A stretch of 64,000 nt of DNA from Torreya grandis (lineage: Eukaryota > Streptophyta > Pinopsida > Cupressales > Taxaceae): assembly GCA_037957365.1 (NCBI GenBank), contig JARHVA010000122.1:6167501-6231500 (forward strand), read 5' to 3'. The position numbers were made by a program, and so were the translations under genes. Below, in pieces: positions 12,240 through 25,038 of the stretch; the first letter of the stretch is position 1; every line of letters begins with the position of its first letter. The notes under the pieces are model-generated. The model was not told the DNA's origin. It was given only the letters and a program-made list of their open reading frames with translations, and did not search any database.

Positions 12240-13650
12240 CACTTAAATGAAGTAAATATCCAAGTTGTGCATGTTTATAGCCTTTTTAGGTCTGAGGAGA
12301 GTTTTAAGAGTCAATAAGGAATTAAAAATTTCCATTTAATCTCTCTAATATTCTTATGAGGGTTTCCTTCCAAAATGAAGAATTTGAAAATTTGAACTAC
12401 TTATGAAAGTTTATAAGGATAGTGATAAGTTGTAAAGGAATTGAACCATTGAGAATGGTCCTAATAGGTATAGTTACATGTGTTATAGGTATGTTGATCT
12501 ATTGTAAATTTAAATTATATTTCAAGTCTCAACTATAATATATTATACATTGGAAGAAGCATGTTAGTTAGAGATATCGCTAAAGAGAGATTTTATGGTC
12601 TATTTCAATACCAAGACCAAATAAAGACCTATTAAAATGAAGAGATGAGTTTGAGTACACTTAATAAAATCCAATTAAAGAGGATGTATATAGGTATAAA
12701 GAGGATTAAGTGGCATATAGGAGATAATAAGGCCTTAAGGCTTGTGTGTTGTCATAACACTCTATAAGATTGTAATGTACATATATGTGAAGATCAATAT
12801 GAATAATACTATGGTGCATCAATGGATAATTAAATGAGTAAGTTTATGATAATTTTTATTAATTTTATTTTATGATTATTTAATTAATTTTGATTGGTAA
12901 ACATGAAGATAAGGCTTTTAGAATTGAGTATCACTATCTGCAATTTAAGAACAGGGTTCCACATGTATTGAAGAGAAAGTTTCTTAAAATTAATGGTCTT
13001 ATATTACTTAAATTAGTTTATTTTATATATTAATTAATAATATACATTCAATATTTAATTTAATTTTTACTCAATTTAAAGCTTTCCTCATTGAAACCTC
13101 TCAATACCCTATTTTATGTGCATCTATAATTTATTGTAGTCACTTGAAACACATGTAACAAGTTGCATGACTTCAGTTTAAGTTTTAGAAATGTTTAAGA
13201 AGGTTATTGATATTTTAATACAAGTGTTATAAATATATAAAGTGTCTTAGAGTTTATAAATTATTTTTAAGTATCTCTCACCCTTTGAGCTTCTTGAGAA
13301 ACCTTAAAACATAGACTTTAAGCATAAATCGGGCATGTAAACACCATAATGTAAATCATGAGATTCAAACCATATAAACTCAAGGATTGGTATGAATAAG
13401 GAACATTCATTATTAGTTTCAATATATTTTCCTTGGAGGACCAACATGGTGGAAATGTAGACTCAAAATGGACAGAGGTCTAAGAATGATCAATGAACAA
13501 TCTTACTAAAAGTATAAGAGATTATAAAAGAATAAATAAAGTGTTTAATGGATTATCAGTCATCAATATAATTATATTAAATTTTAAAGTGTCTTTTAAT
13601 GGTAAATATAAGTAAGTAAACAAAGGCATATTTAAAATTATCTTTGCATA
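12240..13650. other. Spacer between the two palindromic arrays, no gene recognised
   Basis: About 1.4 kb without the ATACCTTGAAGGTAT core and without any recognisable coding domain. It may be an old insertion that split one array, but no terminal repeats or TSD were found. Confidence 0.6.
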
Positions 13651-13659
13651 GTGTCTGAA

Positions 13660-14480
13660 AGGTGTGAGATTATCATCACTTCACACGTAGTAGCTACCTT
13701 GAAGTACCATAAATATCTTTATAATTCCTTTAATGTATCTCCTAGGTATCAATATATTTTTAATACATTAAAGGTATCTCTTAGGATATACCTTGGTGGA
13801 TTTAAAATTGTATCCTCATACTACTTTCAAGGTATCACTTAGGAGATATATTGAAGGTATTACAGTTCAAGGTATTACACATAGGTATTTACAATACCTT
13901 CAAGGTATCTCATAAGAAATAACTTTAATGTGTTACAATTAAAGGTATTAAAAATATGTCCTTGTAATAACTCTTTAAATGTATCTCCTAGTTAATGAGA
14001 TCTTAGTACATTCAAGGTATCTCCTAGGATATACCTTGATGGTTTTAAAAATTTGTCCTTGTTCTAATTTCAAGGTATCTTCTAGGATATACCTTGATGC
14101 TTTTAAAAATTTGTCCTTGTTCTACTTTCAAGGTATCACCTAGGAAATATATTGAAGGTATTATAGTTTAAGGTATTACACATAGGTCCTTGTAATACCT
14201 TCAAGGAATCTCATTGGATGTAACTTCAAGGTGTTACAATTCAAGTTGTTATAAATATGTCATTTTAATAACTTCAAGTTATCTCATAGAATATACCTTG
14301 AAGGTATTACAAGTAACTCTTTCTAATACCTTGAATTGTAACACTTTCAAGGTACCTCCTATGAGATACCATGAGGGTGTTTAGAGATAACTATATGGTC
14401 CTTGTAATACCTTTAAGGTATATCCTAAGAGATATGTTAAAGGTCATAGTAATATATTCAAAGCATCTTCTTGGAGATAT
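13660..14480. repeat. Near-palindromic satellite, array B
   Basis: The same core as array A in a different order. A composite unit recurs about 301 bp apart: AGGATATACCTTG at 13783 and at 14084, each followed by TTTCAAGGTATCACCTAGG-like sequence. A shorter 66-bp tandem step (AAAATTTGTCCTTGTTCTA) lies around 14020-14120. The array ends at about 14480. Confidence 0.85.
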
Positions 14481-14716
14481 ATATCACCTATGTGATATAT
14501 CCATGAATATTTTTTAAAATAATGTCATTAAAACAAATGTGTTATGCATTACATTTTTAATATTTTTATGTTTAAATAAATCTCCATGCATATGTTATGG
14601 TATAAATAAATATTTATCTCTTAAATATAGTTATACACTAGAATGATTTTATAATTAACTTGATTAAGAATCTAACATGTCTTTTGCAAATGTCTAGGTA
14701 AAAATATTATACATCA

Positions 14717-15082
14717 ATGGATTTAAAATGTGGAGATTATGTTTCTCTCATAAATAATAGAAATGTGATTGGTGAAGGAAGAATACATAAAATTCTAGGT
14801 AAAAACGCTTAATTTTTGGAATCCAAAAATCCATCTTCAACATGCCACAATGAGAAAATACCTTTTGGATGTCAAAGTGTTAATGTGACAAAAGCTTTTG
14901 ATCTGACTCTACCACTTATAATTCCAAGAGATTTTGTAGATATTGTTGGGTATGTGGTTGATAGTTTTACTATATGGAACACAAGAATGATGCACCATGT
15001 CATAGATAGATATTTTGTAGAGGATTTCATGGAAGAATTACAAAATAATTTTAGTTCAATTATGTATATAAATCCATTATAA
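14717..15082 (+). pseudogene. Possible CACTA/En-Spm-associated protein fragment (DUF8039-like)
   Basis: One frame runs from an ATG at 14717 with a single TAA near 14812. The N-terminal half reads VSLINNRNVIGEGRI, matching in layout the small beta-rich domain often found in plant CACTA transposon proteins. It continues after a linker with SVNVTKAFDLTLPLIIP and IVGYVVDSFTIWNTRMM. The match is to spacing and hydrophobic pattern only, recalled from the family. No transposase catalytic part is nearby. It could be an unrelated gene fragment. Confidence 0.35.
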
Positions 15083-15239
15083 CAAGAAAACAGTAGATTG
15101 GATTCATTCATTTTCTATATTGATGATCCAATCATATTTCATAGTCTTAAAAATGAGATTCTTTTTAAATTGTAAAATTTATTATAAAATATATGTATGA
15201 GTGATACATAAATATTTATAAAGTTTTCAAAAAAATAAC

Positions 15240-17640
15240 TAGTTATTGGGGCATTCACCAAGCATATCAAAAAATATTAATCGATAGTATAATATAAAAA
15301 TGGCCCCATGAAGGCAGCCCATCAAGTAAAAAAAAAAACATAAAATAAGGATCCAACACCTAAAATGCCACTCAAAATGTGGCACAACAATCTTGAACAT
15401 TAGGAACACTCCAAATATCAGTGTAATCGATCTCAAAATTCTCATATGAGTCTAGGATATCAAGTCCCTCTATAGAGCTCTTGTTCACTTTAGGTCCCAT
15501 CTAGATCTATCACATAGCCAACTATGGGGGATATCTATTAACTTTTTTTAGTAATGATTTCATGTTGTTTGATTTGATATACACCATAACTTTATCCACC
15601 TCTATAAATCATCTCCTATCTATGAATTTTTGCAATTCCTCTATGAAGACATTCACATTGTCTTCAATCAATTTATAGATAGCCTTATGCTCATCATCAT
15701 CTTGTACCATGAGGGTGGATCTATGGGGATAAGTAATGAATTAATTTTTATCAAAAAAACACAGATTAAGATCTAAGTTGAGAGGGGCTAAATAATCCTC
15801 AACTTTTTTAATAATATAACTATCAAGACTATCTTTATAAAAAATCCCTTACTATATCCTCAATCACCATAAGCCATCTATTCACCCCATTTTTATCTAA
15901 ATCTAAAAAGTTTACCAAATCCTACATAGGATCATCAAATTTATCAAAGTATCAATCCTATATACACTCCCACTCATGCTCAATTATTTTCACTTTAGCA
16001 ATTGACTCATGATAGACCACCTAATCTAGGTGAAGACTCAGCTTGGGTTATCTACCAGAATAAATCAAATAGTCAAAATGGATTTTGATCATTTTGGATC
16101 TCAAGAACTACTCCATCTATTCCTAGGGCACTTTTAGTTAAAGGAATATATACAAAGAAATAAGACAAAGGATGACTGCCAAAAAGAATATAGTAACCAC
16201 CCTAGCCTTATGTTGAAATACATATAAGTGCATTTGCTTTCATAAAAACCATAAGATATTAGTTGAAATGATAAGCCAAAATTTATGAAATAAAGGGTGA
16301 ACTTTCACTTTAGCATAAATATATCTAAAATCAATATTTAACTAGCTAATTTTATAGTCAAAAACCACATTCTAGTACTTAAGATAGCATTTCCACAAGT
16401 TATATGCATGAGGACATGAGAAGAAGATATGTTCAATAGTTTTAATCTCACTAAAAATAGAACAAAAAGGTTGGGTAAAACCAATTTTACTCAAAATAGA
16501 CCCAGCATATAGATTATTATAAATCAACGACCACTAAAAACATGGATTTTTAGGTTCAAGATAAGAGGCCCATACAACATCAAATCTAAAAGACCAAGCA
16601 CACAAAGGATCATAGACACACCAAAGATGATTAAGGGTGAGGTAGGAGACTTTGGCAAAAGAAATATTATTGTATAATAACTAAGTGGAAAAATAAAATA
16701 AATTGGGGCCCTTTAGCCAATATTATTCCCCTACAATATTATTCCCAATAAACAATATTATTCCCCTACAATGGTTTTTAAAGAAGAGTGAAGGTTCTAT
16801 GTTGAGTGGCAATAATTTGAAATTTAACTCAATTTCTGACCAAGGTGACCAACCAAAATGTGAAAAAATATCCTTAAAATCCCTTAACACTTTAGTGAAA
16901 CATTAAAAGGTAGAACAACCCCTAGTGAGAGGAAGTACCCTTCTACTGAAAAATAGGTTCCACAAGATAGATTTGTATCCCTTACAACATGATCCAAACC
17001 AGATGAATATGTGTTTTGCAATGATATAAGGTTTAACAATGTCCCAAGTTGACCAAATGGAGGCAAAAATGGGTGAACTATCCAATTTGATAGGAAAAGG
17101 ACATATTAGTAGATCCACCACATGTAGTCCTTTCCAAAATGGTTTTCTAAAACAACCCCAATTTGTTTTTTGAAATTATCTCTAAGAGTACACCATGGAC
17201 CAAAAATAGGTTCCACTACATAAATTAATGTAATGAAATCCATCTCAATAAACTTTATGTGAAGAACTAGAAACCCATAGCCAACATCCCAAACATCCCC
17301 AAATAGATAATGTTGTATAATAACAAAATGGAATTAAGCACATCTAAGAACCTCTAGTTATCCATAAGATTTATAAGCAAATAAGACATGATAGAAATAA
17401 AATACTTAAGCATAGAGTTTGAAATGACTGAACATAAGTGTCCAGCTCACTAACTTACTTAACATGTCTATCACTGCATGAGATTAGTAAGTGGAGATCT
17501 CTAGTCCACTACTAAAGCCAACATGGTGCAAGGTAAAAGATATAAAACCTTTTGAGAGATACCCAACTGAGGACTACTCATTTTCCCACTCTCATTGATC
17601 ACCATACCATGATCTAAGGTCCTTTAGGCAGCATTACACC
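15240..17640 (-). mobile_element. Degraded LINE fragment, minus strand
   Basis: Reverse-strand translation gives a zf-RVT type domain at about 16370-16610, with motif IKTIEHIFFSCPHAYNLWK (16385-16445) preceded by NLYAGSILSKIGF. Upstream in sense (16900-17120) is STWDIVKPYIIAKHIFIWFG, like the RT-to-zf-RVT linker of plant L1 elements; related but poorer sequence continues to about 17640. Downstream (15240-16000) is the usual C-terminal tail without clear RNase H residues. Ends and TSD were not found, so limits are approximate. It is a different lineage from the LINE at 1281. Confidence 0.65.
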
Positions 17641-17649
17641 TTTATTCCT

Positions 17650-19545
17650 TAATTGATGAAGGCCACACACATAGGGTATATCTCCATGAAGAAACAATTG
17701 TTCTTATTTAGAATAGATGAGATACAATATACTAAAATCAATCTGGGTGACATCACACACATGAGTCCCTTATTGAAAGAGAATACAAGTGGCATTGGGA
17801 AATTAATTACCCCTCATGATATAGGAACACCATCCCATAAACCAACCATAGGGGTCTATACCTAAATATTAGTTACTTATCCATTTGTTATAATATCCTC
17901 TTATTGTAACAACATAAGCATTCATGACATCTAATTAGCATGTGTATGACCATGTAAGATTTAATTACTAAAATAGTCTTAAGTATTAGATTATGTGTTT
18001 GTTAAGGAGGATTTTGTTTTAATAACTCATTGCCAAGGTGATCTATTTAATCATATAACCAAGTGTAATCATTAATGTTTGAATAGATTAATTAAATCCT
18101 TATCCCAACTTCAATATCATTTATTACTTTATTTGAACATATATATGTATATCAATAATTCAATGACAAGTATAAGCTTTAAATTTAAGCATGCACATAT
18201 CTATTATAACTAATGACTATATTTTCTCATATAAATGTTAATGAAAACATAGCTGGCTTATATTAATCAAGAGTTGCATTAAAAACATCTGAATTACTAT
18301 AATTTTATAAAACATGTCATATATCTAAGTCAATATAACACCAATGATGGTATAATCCATAATCCATAATGTGGGTCTACATACGAATATCATTAATTTG
18401 GATTACTTTGTTTCTTAAGAAATAGAAGTAAACTCAACTAAATAATATTACAACCAATAAACATCTATTACTATGATGTAATGGTAAAAACATAGTTTTT
18501 TGAATCACTAATGGGCTACTTGCATGATCTATTTGCAACAACGTAATTTCAGTGAAGATCATAAACATGTTAATACCATGTGTTTAATAATAATTTAAAA
18601 ATTAATGGATATCTTATATCATTACTCTATTGACATAAAAAAATGATAATTCTATATAATAGATATGCATTCCAAGCCATGAGAATGTCACCACTAAAAT
18701 TCATCATGAAATTCAAGTAAAAATATACATAATTCCACCAAATAGATTTACAACCTCTAACTGATTCTAGCATACCATAAGATAACACCATCTTACTCCA
18801 TGCAATTCAAGGTTAAGGACATTATAGTTTTAGTTGCTCCAATAATAACATTTTATATTTTGTACCTACTTGAAATCATCAAGTATATCACTTACTCATA
18901 TACATATAACAACATATAAGGATCAAATATCACATAATACATGCTAAATACACTACTACTCATATGGTAATAAATCCCACTATAAATGAACACCAAAAGA
19001 ATAAATACGTTTTGTTAAATATGCAAGAACGAATCAACTATCATCAAGAATGCCTCTAATGGCATCATCATTATATCCACTAACATTCTTTTTCAATACA
19101 TCAGTGTTATAAAACTGCATAAGGTAATAAGATGAACCACAACATAAAAATAGTTAATCAACCACAATCCATTACTCCAACATCGTATATTAATATATGT
19201 GGGTGATATACATGATACCATATAAATCCAAGTGCATCAATGAAGAAGGACAAACATTGTAAGGAGGACACCCTCAAAACCATCCTTATGAGCCCAACCA
19301 TTGGTGGCCCTTACCACCCCAATCATCAGTTTGATTGAGTGTTTTGGAAACCAAGTACTTGGGTGAGGTAATAGATATACACATAATACTAATCCACCAA
19401 TAAAGACTTTAAAAATTTATCAACAAGGACAAGGGAATAATACAGTCGACATAGAACCATAACACTTAATTGAAGAATTTGGCTTGAGTAATTCCGAAGG
19501 TATACATTGGATCTTTATAGAGGATTATTTATAATGTAAATCGGG
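17650..19545. other. No gene recognised
   Basis: About 1.9 kb of AT-rich sequence. The short ORF at 17653-17865 has no recognisable motif. No terminal repeats, tandem repeats or domains were identified. Confidence 0.6.
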
Positions 19546-19548
<3 letters not shown>

Positions 19549-19593
<45 letters not shown>

Positions 19594-19614
19594 CTTAAGG
19601 TGGGGGGGGGGGGG
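19549..19614. repeat. (TA)n microsatellite with a 13-G homopolymer beside it
   Basis: About 21 TA units (19549-19590), then TTCCTTAAGGT and 13 consecutive G (19602-19614). A long G run is striking in this AT-rich window. Confidence 0.95.
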
Positions 19615-20205
19615 TCTATCCAAGGTCTAATGATTATCCCAAGAGTCTTATCCCAGTGTAAAATAATTAAATTCAATGGAACTGACTCTGAATAACTTCA
19701 TAAACTCAATCGAGTCAAAAATAAGAAGGCATAACTTTCAATTAAAATAATTTAAATTAGATTAAATTTAAAATAGCCATGAATGGCAAACATTAATTCC
19801 TTCATATAATAATCCAGTCTATTTGTCTATGTCATAATGAATTCAACCATAAGTCAAATGCACAAGATTTTGTCACTAATCACTACACATCCCTTTTTGG
19901 GCAAAAATTGTGCCACTCAATACCATTGCATGGCTAGTCCCATAATAATCCCAAGCAAAAATAATAAAGTTCAGAGTCCCAATTTCTCCATCAACTCAGC
20001 TCTATTAACAATTTAAAATCCAATCAATCTTCTACATTGGGAGATTGAATAAACATATCCAAAAATAGTATTTCACCTATGTAATTGGTTAAAAAAACGA
20101 ATAGGTTATTCAAAATTAGATGAATAAACATAGTAAAAATTGATTACTATTTGATTTAAGAATTTAAGATACCCCAAGTTGATTTTACTTTAATTCTAGA
20201 AGGTT
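19615..20205. other. No gene recognised; left flank of the copia element
   Basis: AT-rich sequence with no domain. It ends at the left copy of the copia target-site duplication, ATGAT at 20206-20210. Confidence 0.6.
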
Positions 20206-20210
20206 ATGAT

Positions 20211-20867
20211 TGTTAAGTATACAACATGTTTCACCCTTAAGGTAAAAATAAAATTACTAGGGCATTTTTAACATGAATTTTTTACTTTCACAAATGGTGA
20301 GATTCATTTTTGAGTGTGTCAACTAATTCCCCCATTTTTGGCACATTTTGTGGAGAAGTTGGTTTGATTTAAGGTGTTGAGAGAATCAGGGAATTATGTG
20401 GTTGAAACCTCCCTTATTTTTTACCTTGTTCTATGGGGATATGGTTATCTATATGGTTATGACACATTTTTCAAGGGATTTTGAAAATTATAAATAGGGG
20501 TGAGCGGTAACACATTATTTATTGTATTTTGCATCTCATTTTGAGCTCTGTAATTCTCTCTTTGATTGGTGTGATCAGGTTTGAGGTGTAGCTTAGTATC
20601 TTGAGAATTCGGGTGTGAATTCAAGTTGGAGAAAGTTATCTTTATAAGAGGTTTTTTTGTTGTTGAGAGTTTTCTTGTAATCTTGTTTATAATATTATAG
20701 AGAGCTTCTTGGTGGATGTAGCCCACATTGGGTGAACCATGTTATATCCATGTTATGTGTGTATTTTCTTAGATCTAAATTTTCTTTCATATGTCTCTAT
20801 TGCTATGATTTTAAGTAATGAATTCCATGTTGCATGTTATTTCATAATTAATCACTTATTCATAATA
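20211..20867 (+). repeat. Copia 5' LTR
   Basis: 657 bp. It starts with TGTTAAGTAT and ends TTCATAATA, where the 3' LTR has TTCCTAACA, so the terminal CA is mutated. It contains a TATAAATAGGGG box at about 20491 that is conserved in the 3' LTR. Confidence 0.95.
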
Positions 20868-20869
20868 AC

Positions 20870-20881
20870 TAGTATCATAGC
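20870..20881 (+). other. Primer binding site, initiator tRNA-Met type
   Basis: TAGTATCATAGC matches the usual copia PBS TGGTATCAGAGC at 10 of 12 positions and lies two bases after the LTR. Confidence 0.8.
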
Positions 20882-20944
20882 TAGCTTTAGTGGTTTTTCC
20901 AAAGTGGTGAATCATTAGGAAATATATTACCTTGAATAGGAGAT

Positions 20945-21735
20945 ATGGTAGACAATGGTAGATCTAGAGTTGAAAAATTCAATGGGAAAAATTTTAGATT
21001 GTGGAAGATGTAGATGGAGGATTACTTGTTTCAAAAGGATCTTCATCACCCTTTAATGGGAAAAGCAGGCCAACCTTCAGTATGGATTAGATAAATTAGA
21101 ATTTGTCTTATAGGAAAACATTGGGAGCCATATGATTATGCCTTGCATCTTTGATTGCCTTCAATATTTCAAAGGAGATGAACACATTTGGTCTGATGAA
21201 GAAATTAGGGGAGCTATGTGAAAACCCCTCTACCTCCAATAAAATATTTTTGATGAAAAGGTTATTTAATATGAAAATGTCCAAAAATGGTTTTATAGCT
21301 AATTATTTGAATGATTTTAATATGGTTGTGAGTATTCTAACTTTTGTTTGTATTAAATTTGAATATTAAGTTAAGGATTTATTGATTTTATGCTCATTCC
21401 CTGATAGTTGGGATAGCTTGGTTATGGGTGTGAGTAATGCTATCCCTACTAAAGGAATTTTAAAGTTTGAGGATGTTATAGGTGTGATTCTTAATGAGGA
21501 AATGAGAAGGAAGAGCACTAGGGAATCATCTTTATGTAATAATTTTATGGTGGAGACTAGAGGGAGACAAAAGGGTAGAATTAAAGGAAACCATGGAAAT
21601 TCAAAGGGCTAGGGAAGAACTAAATCTAGAGTCAAGATAGTGTGGTATTACTGTGGGAAAAGTGGAACATAAAGAAGGAATGTTAGGAACTTCAGGACAA
21701 AAAGACAAAACATGAGGAGACTAAGGAGGTAAATA
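20945..21735 (+). pseudogene. Copia gag remnant
   Basis: The ATG at 20945 opens VEKFNGKNFRLWKM, the standard copia gag N-terminus (the family has 'F.G.NF..WK..M'). The UBN2-like body follows in shifting frames (21151-21612). A damaged CCHC knuckle lies at about 21640-21680: WYYCGKSGT, a stop, then RRN; the first Cys, the His and the last Cys are changed. Several TAG/TAA codons interrupt it. Confidence 0.85.
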
Positions 21736-23040
21736 TGAAAATAGGTACTATTAGTCAAGATGCTTTAATTATTTCCTTGGATAATAATTTTGAATCATGG
21801 GTATTAGATTCAGGGGCTTATTTTCATGCCACCCCACATAAGCATCATTTTATTGATTATGTTCAAGTAGATTTTGGACATGTTTATCTTGGTGATGATG
21901 AACCATATAGTATAGTAGGGAAAGGTTGTGTTTAGGTTAATTTGTAGAATGGAAACACATGGATACTAAAAGATGTTAGACATGTCCCATAGTTAATGCA
22001 AAATTTAATATTAGTACAGAAGTTAGATAGTGAGGAATGTTCATTGATGTTTATAGTAGATTCTTGGAAAGTTACCAAGGGTGGTCTTGTGGTTGCAAGA
22101 GGTAAGAAAACTAACACTTTGTATTTGACTAGTAGTGTTAATCACTATAATTCAGTTGATGTAGATGGAGAGGTAACTTTGTGGCACTACAAACTTGGTT
22201 ATATGAGCTAAAAGGGTATGGAGATCTTGAAAGACAAGTTGCCTAGATTGAAATGGGTTGATTTAGACATTTGTGATGATTATGTATATAGGAAGCACAA
22301 GCAAGTTAATTCCTGAGGGTTGGACCTATGAAGAAGGAGAATAAATTAGAGTTGGTTCACTTAGATGTATGGGGGCTATCTCATGTATCTTCTATTGGTG
22401 GTTCAAACTATTATGTTACATTTATTTATGATGAAACCTAGAAAGTTTTGGTTTATTGCATTAAGAATAATTCTAATGTATTTGAAACATTTAAAAGATT
22501 AAATTTTTGGTTGAGAATGAAATAGGTCTCAAGTTAAAAAGTCTCAGGTCAGATAATGGAGGTGAGTATTATAACAAATAATTTGATTATTATTATTTAT
22601 AGAATGGAATTTATAGGTAAAGGATAATTATAGGGATGCCATAAGAGAATGGAGTGTCAAAAATGATGATCAGGATAATCATGGAGCATGTTAAGATCAT
22701 GAGGTTTCATGTAGGGTTGCCCCTAATGTTTTGGCTAGAACTAGTTAACACAGTGGTATATATGATTAATAGAGGACCTTTAGAGCCTTTGGATAGAGGC
22801 ATACCTAAGTAATCTTGGTTTGGTAAGAAAGTTAATTATTCTTTTCTTAGGGTGTTTGGATGGGAGGCATTTTTTTATGTTGCCAAGAAAGATAGGACCA
22901 TGTTAGAAGCGAAGTTTGAGAGATGCACCTTTATTAGTTATGGTGAGGATGACTTTGGTTTTTGGGTTTGGACTCTTAGAGACAAGAAAATATTTTGGTT
23001 TAGGAATGTTGTATTTAAATAAAAATCCATGTATAAGGAT
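21735..23040 (+). pseudogene. Copia protease and integrase remnant
   Basis: The protease active site WVLDSGAYFHATPH is at 21798-21840 (DSG codons 21807-21815; the family has DSGAS). The pre-integrase LWHYKLGYMS begins near 22180, with the HHCC zinc site decayed downstream. The integrase core follows: LVHLDVWG (first Asp, about 22350) and SDNGGEYY (second Asp, about 22551), then PENG-type sequence near 22640 with the Glu region eroded. The region ends with FRNVVFK at about 23020. Multiple in-frame stops. Confidence 0.88.
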
Positions 23041-24017
23041 CAATTATAGGAATAATAATAAAAAGAGTACATAGTGTTGGATGATATTACAAATGGTAAG
23101 GTGTCTAAGGAGATAGTTCAAAAACCTCCTACCATTCAATAACATCCTAAAAAGGAACCCCAAACTCTCTTAGTAAGAAGGTCTCATAGGGTAAAAAGAG
23201 CTCCTAATTTTTTTCCCCATCTTTGAGTTATTTGTTACTTACTGACAATGGAGAAATAGAGTATTTTGAGAGAAGAAATGCAAGTGAATGCTAGGAAGAA
23301 GTGGGAGAAATCCATGGAAGAGGAACATAGTTCTCTCATGGAGAACTAGATGTGGGATTTGGTGAAGCTACCCAAGGGAAAGAGATCATTGTATAAAAAC
23401 TAGGTATACAAAATCAAAGAAGAGGATGGATGAAGAAAAAGGTACAAAGCCCAGTTGGTGGTTAAGGGGTTTGCATAGAAGAAAATTATTGATTTTGATG
23501 AGTTTTTTTCTCTTGTTGTTAAGATGACTTCTATTAGAACTCTATTTGGTATAATTGTAGTAGAGGATTTGTATTTAGAAAAATTAGATGTGAAAACTAC
23601 ATTACTTCATGGTGATTTGGAGGAGGAATTATATATGGAGTATCCATAGGGTTATGAGGTTGAAAGAAAGGAGAAATTGGTGTGCAAACTAAAGAAGAGC
23701 TTGTATGGCCTTAAATAAGCTCCACGATAATGGTATAAGAAGTTTGATAATTTTATGTTGGAATAGAGTTACTCCAAGTGTCATTATGACCATTTTGTGT
23801 ATGTTAAGAGATTTGAGGATGGTAATTATATTATCCTATGCTTGTATGTAGATAACATGTTGGTTTTAGGAAAGAAGATGCAATAGAATCAAGTACTCAA
23901 GAAGCAGTTTGGTGATTCCTTTTTTTTGAAGGATTTGGGTGTAGTGAAGCAAACCTTTAGTATGAGGATAACTTGGGATAGGAATCAAAGGAAGATAATT
24001 TAATCCTAGGAAGAGTA
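23040..24017 (+). pseudogene. Copia reverse transcriptase, upstream part
   Basis: Copia RT blocks in order: WDLVKLPKGK (about 23350), LEKLDVKTTLLHGDLEEELY (about 23575), LVCKLKKSLYGLK (about 23678) and the catalytic LCLYVDNMLVL (YVDN for YVDD, 23845-23859). FGDSFFLKDLG follows near 23910. The frame ends at SQEEYA, exactly where the guest element begins after GAGTA (24013-24017). Confidence 0.92.
24013..24017. other. Left target-site duplication of the gypsy guest
   Basis: GAGTA, repeated at 41704-41708 on the far side of the guest. Both copies fall at the same point of the copia RT frame. Confidence 0.95.
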
Positions 24018-25038
24018 TGCTAGGTGAATATTTTTTTGTCAAGTAACCGATGGCAAAATGGGTATATCGAACACAACACAAGGAGATTTATACGGCAAAA
24101 AGTGTGAGTTTACCAAATCATAGTGAGATAAATCTCTCCTCTCATCAAGGGGAGGTTCCCTATAAACTATTTATATATTAATATAAACTAAAAAGAGACT
24201 CAGGGGTGAGATTACACCATCCATTTCTTTTTTTTAGAGATGATGTTTACAAGGAAAAAGAAAAATCCTAGTTAATGATTGAAAGCATTTCTCTTCTTTT
24301 AGAAATGATGTTCAGCAAATAGCAAAAAATCTCATCGAGTAGTAACTTGATCCACGAGAAACCCATGAAAGTACAAAGTCTTTCATTTCTCCCTTTACTG
24401 ATTTAGAATGCATAACAGTAGAGTGAAATGCAGCTTAAAGTCTACACCTTAAACTACAACAGAGCATAAGATCATGAAGGATAAAAGTAGTTAAAAGCCT
24501 TTCTAATACCCTTATCAATAAAATAGGAGAAACACAAACTAAAGGTAATTATAGCAACACAAAGTCTTCATAATTAACTTTAGAACATCTTTAGATAATT
24601 TCCACACACTTTGCTTGTTTAATCAAATAGATGAGAGATTATTAAGAAAAGAACATAAGAATGATTTCCTAAATAACACGAGTTATTCCAATACAAAGTT
24701 TAAAAGTAACCTGCTTTCTCATTCATTCAAGAAAATATGATTTACAATTTGAGATCAAAGTCTCAAGAAGCATCTCAATTTGGGTAGAGTTTTTACTCTC
24801 AATTATAAAAAAGATCCATCCTTTACAAAAGAGGATCCCTCTATAATTAGGGAGAAGCCTTGAGAATTGAGAAAAACTTAAATATTATAACCTAGTCAAA
24901 GATGAGAGTCTTTGTTGACTTTGGGACTTCCCAAAATTTTACATGTAATTACACATGATAAAAGTACATGTGTAAATGTCCCAAGTCAATTACAAAGTGC
25001 ATTTATAAAAATGGAAATTAAACCAACGGAAAGTTGAT

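Noticed and set aside
10359..14480. CRISPR-like regular repeats
   Set aside because: Repeats are variable, near-palindromic and contiguous, with no unique spacers of constant length, no cas genes, and a plant context.
17653..17865. 70-codon plus-strand ORF
   Set aside because: No recognisable motif and no related frame around it.
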